Position numbers and translations under genes: made by a program
Notes under the pieces: model-generated
Told to the model about the DNA's origin: nothing
Database searches by the model: none
Seen by the model: only the letters and a program-made list of their open reading frames with translations
In this document: piece after piece, positions 9,441-16,818 of the stretch
Layout of the letters: every line of letters starts with the position of its first letter
How positions within the stretch are numbered: the first letter of the stretch is position 1
NCBI GenBank assembly: GCA_964617645.1
Contig: CAZTYE010000006.1
Span: forward strand, 62,001 to 126,000
Source of the DNA: JADJGC01 sp964617645
GTDB taxonomy: Bacteria; Zixibacteria; MSB-5A5; CAIYYT01
Direction of reading: 5' to 3'
DNA length: 64,000 bases

Positions 9441-10088
9441 TCAGTCGATGCGGATTGAGTTTGTGGGTTGCTCGGTGTATTCTTCGAAGTAGCGCGGGCG
9501 ACCGGGATCCCACTCTCCGGACAGCATACACAACCACTTGCCATCCGATCGCCGCAACGTAAAGACGCGCAGCTCTTCGATTGTCGCGTTGACGACCGGG
9601 TATATTTGCCAAACCAGATAGTGACGGACTGAGTCGCTCTCTTCGACATAGTCGCCGACCGCAACTTCCATCGTGCGGATCGAGGCAAACCATTCCGGCC
9701 GCAGTGATGACGTAGCCGCCATCATCCGCACATAGAACATGAACGGTTCGACGAGGCGCACCGCCGTGAAACTGGGCAGGAGAAAGAACTGGCGGGCGAA
9801 ACAGTCTTGAATTCCGTCGGTTGGGAGCGTCCAATCGAGAAAGGCAATCATGACGCGCTTGAAGCGAAGCAATTCGTCGGGATGGGTGAGCAAAGCGCAG
9901 GCCCGCCAGTCGGCCCGCGCTGCCGACTCATAAAAACTGTAGATGTTGTGATAGATGGTGTCCGCCGGCGCTGGTTCCTCGGCGTGGATTGCCGTCGTCG
10001 GTGCGAATGACGCGAGCCAGATCAAGCCGATGGCGGCCGCCGATTTGAATGCTGCACTCGGAACGAGAAAGCGAAAGGCGAGTCGCAT
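9441..10088 (-). CDS. Secreted protein of unknown function (first of a related pair)
   Basis: A 215-residue protein with a convincing N-terminal signal peptide (MRLAFRFLVPSAAFKSAAAI followed by a hydrophobic core and an AIHAEE cleavage region). The mature part has no domain I can name. Near its end it contains RVFTLRRSDGKWLCMLSGEW, which resembles VLEYRNGRWYVSLQGQW in the adjacent gene, suggesting the two are distant paralogues with an NTF2/SnoaL-like or lipocalin-like strand pattern (inference). It starts nine bases after the stop of that gene, so the pair is one operon. Confidence 0.7.
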   Translation of the reverse strand: MRLAFRFLVPSAAFKSAAAIGLIWLASFAPTTAIHAEEPAPADTIYHNIYSFYESAARADWRACALLTHPDELLRFKRVMIAFLDWTLPTDGIQDCFARQFFLLPSFTAVRLVEPFMFYVRMMAATSSLRPEWFASIRTMEVAVGDYVEESDSVRHYLVWQIYPVVNATIEELRVFTLRRSDGKWLCMLSGEWDPGRPRYFEEYTEQPTNSIRID

Positions 10089-10097
10089 GAGTCGAGT

Positions 10098-10694
10098 CTA
10101 CCTCTTTTCCTTCAATCGCGAAAACACCAGCGCAGACATCACCGACTCGCGGAGGTATACCCACTGCCCCTGAAGCGACACATACCAGCGTCCGTTGCGA
10201 TATTCAAGCACATCGACCCAGACGCGGCTGTCATCGCCGGTGGTCGTGCGGTAGAAAAGATACTTCGAGTTCGGGCTGTCATCGACCAAGCCGAGGAATC
10301 GCCGCTTGGTACGAGTGCGTTCGCGGGTAAAGTGCGCATAAGATTCCACCACAAATTTGGTGATGGAGTCGAAGAACAAAGTCGAATCAACGCGACGCAA
10401 TTCGTTCATATTGTGTGACTTGGGAAAATACGGCTGCAGGACTTCAAAGGCGTCGATATCAAAAGTCTCGACGTGAATCATGGCATCGAGGGCCACTTTT
10501 TTGGCTGTCGCCAGATCAACCGGAAGATACATTTCCGCCGAACTCGATCTGTCGAACAGATCATCATGCTTGAGGTATCGAGTAACCAATGCGGCGAGAG
10601 AATCTTCCTTCTCGGCGGCAAGCAGCGGTGACCAGAGGCAAATTCCGAGTAGCATGGCCACGGTAGTGAAAAGCGCAGGAGTCATGTTGATCAT
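10098..10694 (-). CDS. Secreted protein of unknown function (second of a related pair)
   Basis: About 198 residues from the ATG at 10694 (MINMTPALFTTVAMLLGICL), which gives a standard signal peptide ending near LLAAEKED. A start at 10766 would add 24 residues before the signal and is less likely. Neither start has a clear ribosome site. The body contains VESYAHFTRERTRTKRRF and a C-terminal VWVDVLEYRNGRWYVSLQGQ stretch shared in outline with the downstream gene. No known family was recognised. It is the first gene of a two-gene minus-strand operon. Confidence 0.65.
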   Translation of the reverse strand: MINMTPALFTTVAMLLGICLWSPLLAAEKEDSLAALVTRYLKHDDLFDRSSSAEMYLPVDLATAKKVALDAMIHVETFDIDAFEVLQPYFPKSHNMNELRRVDSTLFFDSITKFVVESYAHFTRERTRTKRRFLGLVDDSPNSKYLFYRTTTGDDSRVWVDVLEYRNGRWYVSLQGQWVYLRESVMSALVFSRLKEKR

Positions 10695-10834
10695 CTGAGT
10701 GGACGCAGAGCTTACTCCGTTTCTTATCCCTAATTTCGACAAGCCCGGCGGTCTATTGGAGCCCATGTTCAAGAAATGAACATACCGGAGCGGCCACTTG
10801 ATTTGCGCGGCCAGAATTGTTACTCTGGATTGTC

Positions 10835-11554
10835 ATGTCGCTTGATCATCATCCGCAGAGCCATGAACATCCGCATTCTCATGCGCCCGGACATGGTCAC
10901 CACCACCGCCACGATCACGAACAGCGCACCAAATGGGTGGTCTATCTCACGGCGGCGACGATGGTGGTCGAGATTTCCTTCGGCTACTACACCAATTCGA
11001 TGGCGCTGCTGGCAGACGGCTGGCACATGTCATCCCATGTTTTGGCGATTGGGCTGACTTGGTTCGCGTATTGGTTTGCGCGCCGGCACCGCGACAATCC
11101 AAAATTCACTCAGGGCACCGACAAAGTACTGGCGCTTTCCGGGTACACCAGCGCGCTTTTCCTGCAGGTCATTGCGATCTGGATGGCGGTGGAGTCGGTG
11201 CAGCGATTCCTCGAGCCGCAGCCGATCAAGTTCGGCGAAGCGATTGTCGTAGCCGTAATCGGGCTAATCGTGAACGCCGTAAGCGCGATCGTGCTGCATC
11301 ACAAGGAGGGACACGGCGACCACAATATTCGCGCCGCATACTTGCACGTCATTGCCGACGGCCTGACCAGTCTAACGGCAATCTTCGCGCTCATCGGTGG
11401 AATGGTCTGGAACATCTATTCGCTTGATAGCTTGAGCGGGATTATCTGTTCGTTGGTGATAACAAAGTGGGCATACGATCTGGCACGACACTCGGCGCGA
11501 GACTTGCTCGATTACCGGCCGCCGCCCGGTTCTGATCATTCCAGGTCGAAGTAA
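10835..11554 (+). CDS. Cation diffusion facilitator (Co/Zn/Cd/Ni efflux), short form
   Basis: A 239-residue metal/proton antiporter of the CDF family. The ATG at 10835 is preferred over a TTG six codons upstream. The N-terminus is a histidine cluster (DHHPQSHEHPHSHAPGHGHH), a typical metal-capturing tail. Six transmembrane segments follow, with the metal-site text NSMALLADGWHMSSHVLAIG in helix II and the second HxxxD-type site AAYLHVIADGLTSL in helix V. It ends soon after helix VI (SARDLLDYRPPPG), so the cytoplasmic C-terminal dimerisation domain of most CDF proteins, including DmeF, is missing. It is divergent from the secreted-protein pair. Confidence 0.9.
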   Translation: MSLDHHPQSHEHPHSHAPGHGHHHRHDHEQRTKWVVYLTAATMVVEISFGYYTNSMALLADGWHMSSHVLAIGLTWFAYWFARRHRDNPKFTQGTDKVLALSGYTSALFLQVIAIWMAVESVQRFLEPQPIKFGEAIVVAVIGLIVNAVSAIVLHHKEGHGDHNIRAAYLHVIADGLTSLTAIFALIGGMVWNIYSLDSLSGIICSLVITKWAYDLARHSARDLLDYRPPPGSDHSRSK

Positions 11555-11603
11555 TCCTTTAATCTGTCGCTTCGCCAGCGCTGGGCGCGATACCTATTCG
11601 ACG

Positions 11604-11894
11604 CTACTCGGCCAGAGCAGAAATCCGGCGCGCCAATTCGATGTCGAATTCTGTGATGCCACCAATGTCGTGCGTGTAAATGTCGATTATTACGCGCGGA
11701 TAGGTGAGCAAGATGTCAGGATGATGATTCATCTCGTCCGCGATTTTGCCTATTTGATTGATGAACGCCACGCCATTGGCGAAATTGAGAGTCTCGAATT
11801 GCGAGCGCAGCCGCCCGTCAATCAATCCCCAGCCGGGAGCTGTGCGTAGCGCCGCCTGAATTTCCTCGTCGGTCATTTTTTTACGGCTCGGCAT
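11604..11894 (-). CDS. Pterin-4a-carbinolamine dehydratase family protein
   Basis: A 96-residue protein started at the ATG at 11894, where GGAAAGGAAGG provides a good ribosome site; the longer open frame upstream is not needed. The family motif is clear: IADEMNHHPDILLTYPRV carries the paired histidines and Asp/Pro of the PCD/DCoH active site, followed by YTHDIGGITEFDIELA. It dehydrates 4a-hydroxytetrahydropterin formed by aromatic amino-acid hydroxylases. No hydroxylase gene is nearby, which is common for this family. Confidence 0.92.
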   Translation of the reverse strand: MPSRKKMTDEEIQAALRTAPGWGLIDGRLRSQFETLNFANGVAFINQIGKIADEMNHHPDILLTYPRVIIDIYTHDIGGITEFDIELARRISALAE

Positions 11895-12029
11895 AACCTT
11901 CCTTTCCGCATATATTACGGCGCAAGTCGTGCCCGGCAACAACTGTCCAAGCATCGAGGGCCGATCTTTTTGAGAACTACCGCCGAGGGCGTCGGTTAAA
12001 AGAGATAGCAAATTGGAAGTTGGCGAAGA

Positions 12030-13241
12030 ATGAACTTTTCGGAATCATTTGCCGTCGCGCTTTCGGCGCTGCTCGCCAACCGCGTGCGTTTGGTTTTGAC
12101 GATGCTGGGGATCATAATCGGCGTCGGCGCCGTGATCACCATGATCTCGATTGGGGAAGGCGCCAAACAAGCGGTCGAGGCGCAGATTCAGCAGTTGGGC
12201 ACGAACATCCTTACCGTTCGGCCGGGGAGTTTTGGCGGCATGCAGAATCGCGCGGCGGGCGCAACGGTTGAGCTTAATCAGGATCATCTCGAAGCGATTC
12301 GCGAGGAGGTGAAAAACGCGCAGGCGGTCGTGCCGGAGTTCTTCCAATATACGCAAGTGAAGTTCGGCAATCAGGTAACCTTCTCGCAGATTTTGGGCAC
12401 GGAACCGGCTTATGAGTGGGTGCGCAATTCGCCGGTGGCGGAGGGCGCCTATTTCACGAACAACGACAACGCGCGTCGCAGCCGCGTCTGTGTCATTGGC
12501 GACAAGGTCCGCGCCGAGCTGTTCGGAGAAAACGTCGCCGTTGTCGGCGAGCAAATCAAGATCAAGGGCGTCAATTTCACGATTGTCGGCTTGCTCAAGC
12601 CGAAAGGTGAAGGCTGGGGCGATCCCGACAACACCGTTTTGGTTCCGCTGCTCACGGCGCACAAGCGGCTGTTCGGCACCAAACGCTTGAGCCAGATTTC
12701 GATCAAAGTTGCGGATGTAGCGATGATGGATCCCGTGTCGCTCGAGGTCGAACGCGTCCTGCGCAAACATCTCAAGCTTAGCCAAACGGAAGAAAACAAT
12801 TTCACGATCCGCAGCCAACTGGACATGCTCAGCACATTTGGCGAAGCCTCCAAGACCCTGACCTCGCTTCTGGCGTCGATAGCCGCCGTTTCGCTGTTGG
12901 TCGGCGGTATCGGGATCATGAACATTATGCTGGTTTCGGTAACCGAGCGGACTCGCGAAATCGGCATCCGCATCGCCATCGGCGCCCGCAAGCGCGACAT
13001 CCGCTATCAGTTTCTGATCGAGGCCGTGGTGATTGCGCTAATCGGCGGGATCATCGGCATCCTGCTCGGCGTCGGCGCATCCGTGGTTCTGGCCAATGTT
13101 TCCAACTGGAATTCCGCTATTGCTCCTAATTCAATCCTGCTTTCTTTCGTCTTTGCGTTTTTGGTCGGCATCGTCTTCGGCCTGTTTCCGGCGATTAAGG
13201 CCTCGAATCTCAATCCGATCGATTCACTGCGCTACGAATAG
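12030..13241 (+). CDS. MacB/FtsX-type ABC transporter permease
   Basis: A 403-residue protein with an N-terminal transmembrane helix and MacB periplasmic core (VRLVLTMLGIIIGVGAVITM, then GEGAKQAVEAQIQQLGTNIL). An extracytoplasmic domain lies at about residues 45-265. Three C-terminal FtsX helices include VGGIGIMNIMLVSVTERTRE and the coupling-helix text REIGIRIAIGARKRDI. This class moves lipoproteins, peptides or macrolides, or acts by mechanotransmission. The partner ATPase gene is not adjacent. The gene ends about 60 bases before pyrE, but a promoter in that gap suggests a separate transcript. Confidence 0.92.
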   Translation: MNFSESFAVALSALLANRVRLVLTMLGIIIGVGAVITMISIGEGAKQAVEAQIQQLGTNILTVRPGSFGGMQNRAAGATVELNQDHLEAIREEVKNAQAVVPEFFQYTQVKFGNQVTFSQILGTEPAYEWVRNSPVAEGAYFTNNDNARRSRVCVIGDKVRAELFGENVAVVGEQIKIKGVNFTIVGLLKPKGEGWGDPDNTVLVPLLTAHKRLFGTKRLSQISIKVADVAMMDPVSLEVERVLRKHLKLSQTEENNFTIRSQLDMLSTFGEASKTLTSLLASIAAVSLLVGGIGIMNIMLVSVTERTREIGIRIAIGARKRDIRYQFLIEAVVIALIGGIIGILLGVGASVVLANVSNWNSAIAPNSILLSFVFAFLVGIVFGLFPAIKASNLNPIDSLRYE

Positions 13242-13247
13242 CGCCGC

Positions 13248-13277
13248 TTGACATACATCTGCCGATTTCGATATCTT
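13248..13277 (+). promoter_or_regulatory. Sigma-70-type promoter of pyrE
   Basis: A perfect TTGACA (13248-13253), an 18-base spacer and TATCTT (13272-13277) lie just upstream of the pyrE ribosome site GGTAAGGAG and its GTG start at 13301. The implied leader is only about 17 bases. Confidence 0.6.
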
Positions 13278-13300
13278 GCCGTCTCGGGTAAGGAGTAGTT

Positions 13301-13855
13301 GTGTCGGAATATCTCACCTCGCTCAAGGCCAAACTTCTGGAACTGGTAAATAAACATGCCGTCGTACACGGCGATTTCGTGCTGTCTTCGGGACAGAAAT
13401 CAACCTACTACATCGACGGCAAGCTGCTGTCGCTGATGCCGGAAGGTCTCAATTACTTGTCGCGCGTGATCATCGAGATGACTCGTGACGACGAGGTCGA
13501 CGCGATCGCCGGTCTGACCCTCGGAGCCGATCCGATCATCGCCGGCGTGTGCGCGCTTTCTTACGAAAGCGACTCGCCGCTGGCGGGCCTGATTATTCGC
13601 AAGGAACGGTCAAGTCACGGGCGCGAAAAGCGCATAGAAGGACCCTTGCGTAAAGGGATGCGCGTTGTCGTAGTCGAAGACGTTGTGACCACCGGATCAT
13701 CCTCGTTTAAGGCCATCGAGGCGCTTGAGGAAGCCGGGTGTACGGCCGTGAAGGTCATCGTGCTTGTCGACCGGCTACAGGGTGGCCGCGAGGCCTTTGC
13801 CGCAAAGAATTACCGTTTTGAGCCGATATTTACACTAAAAGATCTGACGCTTTAG
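13301..13855 (+). CDS. pyrE: Orotate phosphoribosyltransferase
   Basis: A 184-residue enzyme that joins orotate to PRPP to give OMP. The GTG at 13301 is preceded by GGTAAGGAGTAGTT. The N-terminal FVLSSGQKSTYYIDGK is characteristic of PyrE, as is the PRPP-binding loop VVVVEDVVTTGSSSFKAIE at about residue 120. The length is normal. The stop TAG shares its last base with the GTG of the reductoisomerase-like gene, so the two are translationally coupled. The rest of the pyrimidine genes (pyrK, pyrD, pyrF) are about 16 kb away in the window. Confidence 0.96.
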   Translation: MSEYLTSLKAKLLELVNKHAVVHGDFVLSSGQKSTYYIDGKLLSLMPEGLNYLSRVIIEMTRDDEVDAIAGLTLGADPIIAGVCALSYESDSPLAGLIIRKERSSHGREKRIEGPLRKGMRVVVVEDVVTTGSSSFKAIEALEEAGCTAVKVIVLVDRLQGGREAFAAKNYRFEPIFTLKDLTL

Positions 13856-14850
13856 TGACGAAAGCCAATGTCTGCTTCTCCGCCGACTGCGACCGCTCGG
13901 TCCTGGTCGGTAAACAAATCGGCGTGGTCGGATTCGGATCGCAGGGACGCGCGCTCGCGCTTAATCTGCGCGATTCCGATTGCGATGTTGTAGTTGTGTT
14001 GCGGGCGAACTCGACTTCGGCGCTGTCGGTTCGCGCCGATCAACTCCGGTTGCTGCCGCCCGACGAAATATCGACCTGTCAGATCGTCATACTGGCTTTG
14101 CCGGATCACGAGCAGCCGAATTGCTACGGCGAATACATCGGCTCAAGCTCGGCTCCGCCGCAGTGTTTGGTGCACCTGCACGGCCTCAATTTTCACTTCG
14201 GGAATATCGCCTACCGCAATGATCACGACATCATTCTCGTCGCCCCGCACGGTCCCGGCGCCGACCTGCGCGCGCGCTATATTAGCCGTGAAGGTCTTTC
14301 GTGCTTTCTGGCGGTTGGCAGAGATGTAACGGGGACGGCGCGCCAGACCGGTTTGGCGTTGGCCGACGCCATCGGCGCGGGCTGGGCGGGAATCTTCGAG
14401 ACGACATTTCGCGATGAGACGATCGGCGATTTGTTCGGAGAGCAAACTTTGCTCGTTGGCGGTCTGGCGGGTTTGACCGACGCTGTCTTTCGAACCCTCA
14501 CTGGCAAGGGAATCAGTCCGGTTAATGCCTATCTTGAGACAATTCGCCAGCTGCGCCTGCTTGCTGCACAAATCGAGGACTATGGTCCGATGGGAATGAT
14601 CGAAAAGGTATCGAAGACAGCGGCCTACGGCTCGCTGATGGCTATGCCTGTCTTGTTTGACGACATGTTTCGGCAACGGCTCGAGTCGATCTACGCGGCG
14701 ATCGAGTCCGGGGACTTCAACCGTCTCCTTCAAGCAGCGGCGAAAAACAACTTCGAGGATTATCACCGCCTGATCGAACTGGCCAAGCAGCGCCCGTCGC
14801 AAACGATCATAATGGAGATGAAGCAGTTCAAACCGCCGGAGCGCACATGA
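13855..14850 (+). CDS. Ketol-acid reductoisomerase homologue, divergent
   Basis: A 331-residue relative of IlvC. The NADPH-binding Rossmann domain is present (IGVVGFGSQGRALALNLRDS, about residues 22-41), as is the substrate-side histidine region LVHLHGLNFHFGN. The C-terminal knotted domain has FETTFRDETIGDLFGEQ with two metal ligands (D192, E196) and a third in AYLE (E228). The fourth ligand, normally Glu in a His-Glu pair, is Gln232, and the Lys of the usual APKGPG loop is His132. It may therefore act on another substrate or be a poor isomeroreductase. It sits between pyrE and a GNAT gene, overlapping both, with no ilv genes nearby. Confidence 0.82.
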   Translation: MTKANVCFSADCDRSVLVGKQIGVVGFGSQGRALALNLRDSDCDVVVVLRANSTSALSVRADQLRLLPPDEISTCQIVILALPDHEQPNCYGEYIGSSSAPPQCLVHLHGLNFHFGNIAYRNDHDIILVAPHGPGADLRARYISREGLSCFLAVGRDVTGTARQTGLALADAIGAGWAGIFETTFRDETIGDLFGEQTLLVGGLAGLTDAVFRTLTGKGISPVNAYLETIRQLRLLAAQIEDYGPMGMIEKVSKTAAYGSLMAMPVLFDDMFRQRLESIYAAIESGDFNRLLQAAAKNNFEDYHRLIELAKQRPSQTIIMEMKQFKPPERT

Positions 14851-15281
14851 AAATCGAGTATCGCCAACTCCAACCGCGCGACTACGACGCCATCGTGCGA
14901 TTGTGGCAGTCGGTCGGTCTCCCGTGTCGAACGCAGGGGCGCGACAGCCGTGAGAATATCACCGCTCAAATGGCGGCAACTCCGCATTACTTCATCGGCG
15001 CGTTTCTCGAGTCCGAGTTGATCGGCACCGCTGTCGGCAGCTACGACGGGCGCCGGGGTTGCGTGAATCGGCTGGCTGTTTCGGTCGCGCAGCAACGGCA
15101 AGGTATTGCGCGGCGCCTGGTCGACCTTTGCGAGCAGGAGTTGCGCAAGGATGGCGCCAATGTGATCTTCGCTCTCATCGATCGCGAGAATGAGCCATCG
15201 CAAACGCTGTTTAAGTCGCTGGGATATCACTTCCATCAGGATATCTTTTATTTCAGCAAACGCGACGATCCGCACGCCTGA
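14847..15281 (+). CDS. GNAT family N-acetyltransferase
   Basis: A 144-residue acetyltransferase overlapping the upstream gene as ATGA. The acetyl-CoA binding motif A is clear: NRLAVSVAQQRQGIARRLVD, with the Q-x-x-G-I-A pyrophosphate loop, preceded by strand text LIGTAVGSYDGRRGCVNR. The C-terminal part FALIDRENEPSQTLFKSLGY matches motif B (the Asn/Glu-x-x-x-x-x-Phe-x-x-x-Gly-Tyr pattern). It acetylates a small-molecule amine or a protein N-terminus; the substrate is not apparent. It is the last gene of the pyrE operon and is followed by a hairpin terminator. Confidence 0.9.
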   Translation: MKIEYRQLQPRDYDAIVRLWQSVGLPCRTQGRDSRENITAQMAATPHYFIGAFLESELIGTAVGSYDGRRGCVNRLAVSVAQQRQGIARRLVDLCEQELRKDGANVIFALIDRENEPSQTLFKSLGYHFHQDIFYFSKRDDPHA

Positions 15282-15291
15282 TGATGGCTAT

Positions 15292-15318
15292 TCCGGGTCG
15301 GTGACCCGGATTTCTTCC
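15292..15318 (+). terminator. Rho-independent-like terminator after the pyrE-KARI-GNAT operon
   Basis: An eight-base stem, TCCGGGTC (15292-15299) and GACCCGGA (15303-15310), with a three-base loop is followed by TTTCTTCC. It lies 11 bases after the GNAT stop. Confidence 0.6.
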
Positions 15319-15402
15319 ACCGATGCGCCGACGAACCCTGCAGCGTCCCGGACTTAATGTCGATACTTACCTAAACGATTGGATTCGCAGCCGCGAATTG
15401 CC

Positions 15403-15408
15403 TATACT
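15403..15408 (+). promoter_or_regulatory. -10 element abutting the CoA-transferase start
   Basis: TATACT ends six bases before the ATG at 15415, so the transcript would begin at or next to the start codon. A poor TTGGAT lies 18 bases upstream. No ribosome site precedes the ATG, consistent with a leaderless or very short-leader mRNA (inference). Confidence 0.4.
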
Positions 15409-15414
15409 GCGGTC

Positions 15415-16806
15415 ATGATTAAGGTAGCTTCTGCAGCGGACGTCATCAATCCCCTACTGATTCAACCGGGGAGCGTATTGTACGCTTCCGGCAACGCGGC
15501 CACGCCGCAAGTACTGTTCGAACAACTGGCGATCGAAACCGGAATCAAAGACATCGATCTCTATGGCGTGCTTTTTCTCGGCGATCGAATTCTGCCGCTG
15601 TTTTCCGAAGCGGCATGCCGGCGGATTACGCATCGCATCATATTCAACAGCCACATCACGCGCGAAGCGGTCAATCGCGGCTGGGCCTACTATCACCCGC
15701 TGCACTTGTCGGAGATCCCCAAGTACATTGAAAGCGCGATTCATCCCAACATCGTGTTACTGCAAGTCGCGGGTCCGGATCGCGGGGGGAATTACAGTCT
15801 TGGCACGACGGTCGAAGGTGTCCTCTCCGCGGTTATTACCTGCCGGCGCCATGGCGGGATCGTCATCGCCGAGCGCAATGAACAGATGCCGTTTGTGCTG
15901 GGGACGACGATTCCCGAGGGCTCGATTGATTACCTTGTGGATGTTGACTATCCGCTGCCGTCGACACCGATCCCGGAGCCGGACGCGGTCGCGACCCGCA
16001 TCGGCGAGATAATAGCTGCGCTCTTCATCGACGACGGTTCAGGTTCTGAGCCGGGCTCGACGCTGCAATACGGTATTGGCGAAGTCCCCGAGGCGGTGAC
16101 AGAAGCAATCCTGCAGAAGGGTGTGAAGGACTTGGCGATTCACACGGAGTTGTTCGCTGACGCAATGGCCAAATTGATCAAGAAAGGCGTGGTCACCAAT
16201 CGGTGGAAGAAGCACCTCAATTTCTCGGTGGCGGCGATCTTTCTGTCCGAGAATCGCGAAGGCTACGAGTGGCTGCATCTCAACAGCGCGGTGCAGAGCC
16301 GGCCCTGCAACTACACCAACAGCGTGTTCAAGATCGCTGAGCAGCCGAAGATGGTATCGATCAATTCGGCGATTGGCGTCGACCTGCACGGCAATATCTG
16401 GGCCGACTCGCTCGAGGCGCGCAAGATTTACTCCGGGGTCGGCGGCCAGAGTGATTTTATTCGCGGCGTGCAGTACTCGGATGGCGGCGTCGCAATCATT
16501 GCGCTCAAGTCGCAGACCTCCGACGGCATCTCAAAAGTCGTCGACCGTTGTCCGGCGGGTATCACCACGACGGCGACACCGGTGGACAAGGTTATTCTGG
16601 TAACCGAGTTTGGTGCGCTCGATCCGCGCTGCCTGAGCCTTGGCGAACGCGCGGTGGGAATCGCGCACTTGGCCAAGCCCAGTGAGCGCGAAAAACTTCT
16701 GCGAGTGATCAAAGATAGCCCGGAATTCCACAAGCCGGATACGATGTTTGATCGTCGGCCACCGGGATTTACGCCGTACGATGAGGCGATCAAGAAGCTG
16801 GGATGA
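15415..16806 (+). CDS. Acetyl-CoA hydrolase/transferase family (4-hydroxybutyrate CoA-transferase-like)
   Basis: A 463-residue family I CoA-transferase. The ATG at 15415 fits the family N-terminus; a longer 12-codon extension has no support. The characteristic GIGEVPEAVTEAILQKG stretch and the HTELFADAM segment, whose Glu is the expected catalytic residue, are present at about residues 215-255. Near the C-terminus lies TEFGALDPRCLSLGERA. The enzyme swaps CoA between acetate and another carboxylate such as butyrate, 4-hydroxybutyrate or succinate, and so links to fermentation. It is convergent with the transporter gene, 12 bases away. Confidence 0.9.
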   Translation: MIKVASAADVINPLLIQPGSVLYASGNAATPQVLFEQLAIETGIKDIDLYGVLFLGDRILPLFSEAACRRITHRIIFNSHITREAVNRGWAYYHPLHLSEIPKYIESAIHPNIVLLQVAGPDRGGNYSLGTTVEGVLSAVITCRRHGGIVIAERNEQMPFVLGTTIPEGSIDYLVDVDYPLPSTPIPEPDAVATRIGEIIAALFIDDGSGSEPGSTLQYGIGEVPEAVTEAILQKGVKDLAIHTELFADAMAKLIKKGVVTNRWKKHLNFSVAAIFLSENREGYEWLHLNSAVQSRPCNYTNSVFKIAEQPKMVSINSAIGVDLHGNIWADSLEARKIYSGVGGQSDFIRGVQYSDGGVAIIALKSQTSDGISKVVDRCPAGITTTATPVDKVILVTEFGALDPRCLSLGERAVGIAHLAKPSEREKLLRVIKDSPEFHKPDTMFDRRPPGFTPYDEAIKKLG

Positions 16807-16818
16807 AGAGAGTGTAGG

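Noticed and set aside
12045..12818. 257-codon frame opposite the MacB-like permease
   Set aside because: Shadow frame over a well-supported coding region.
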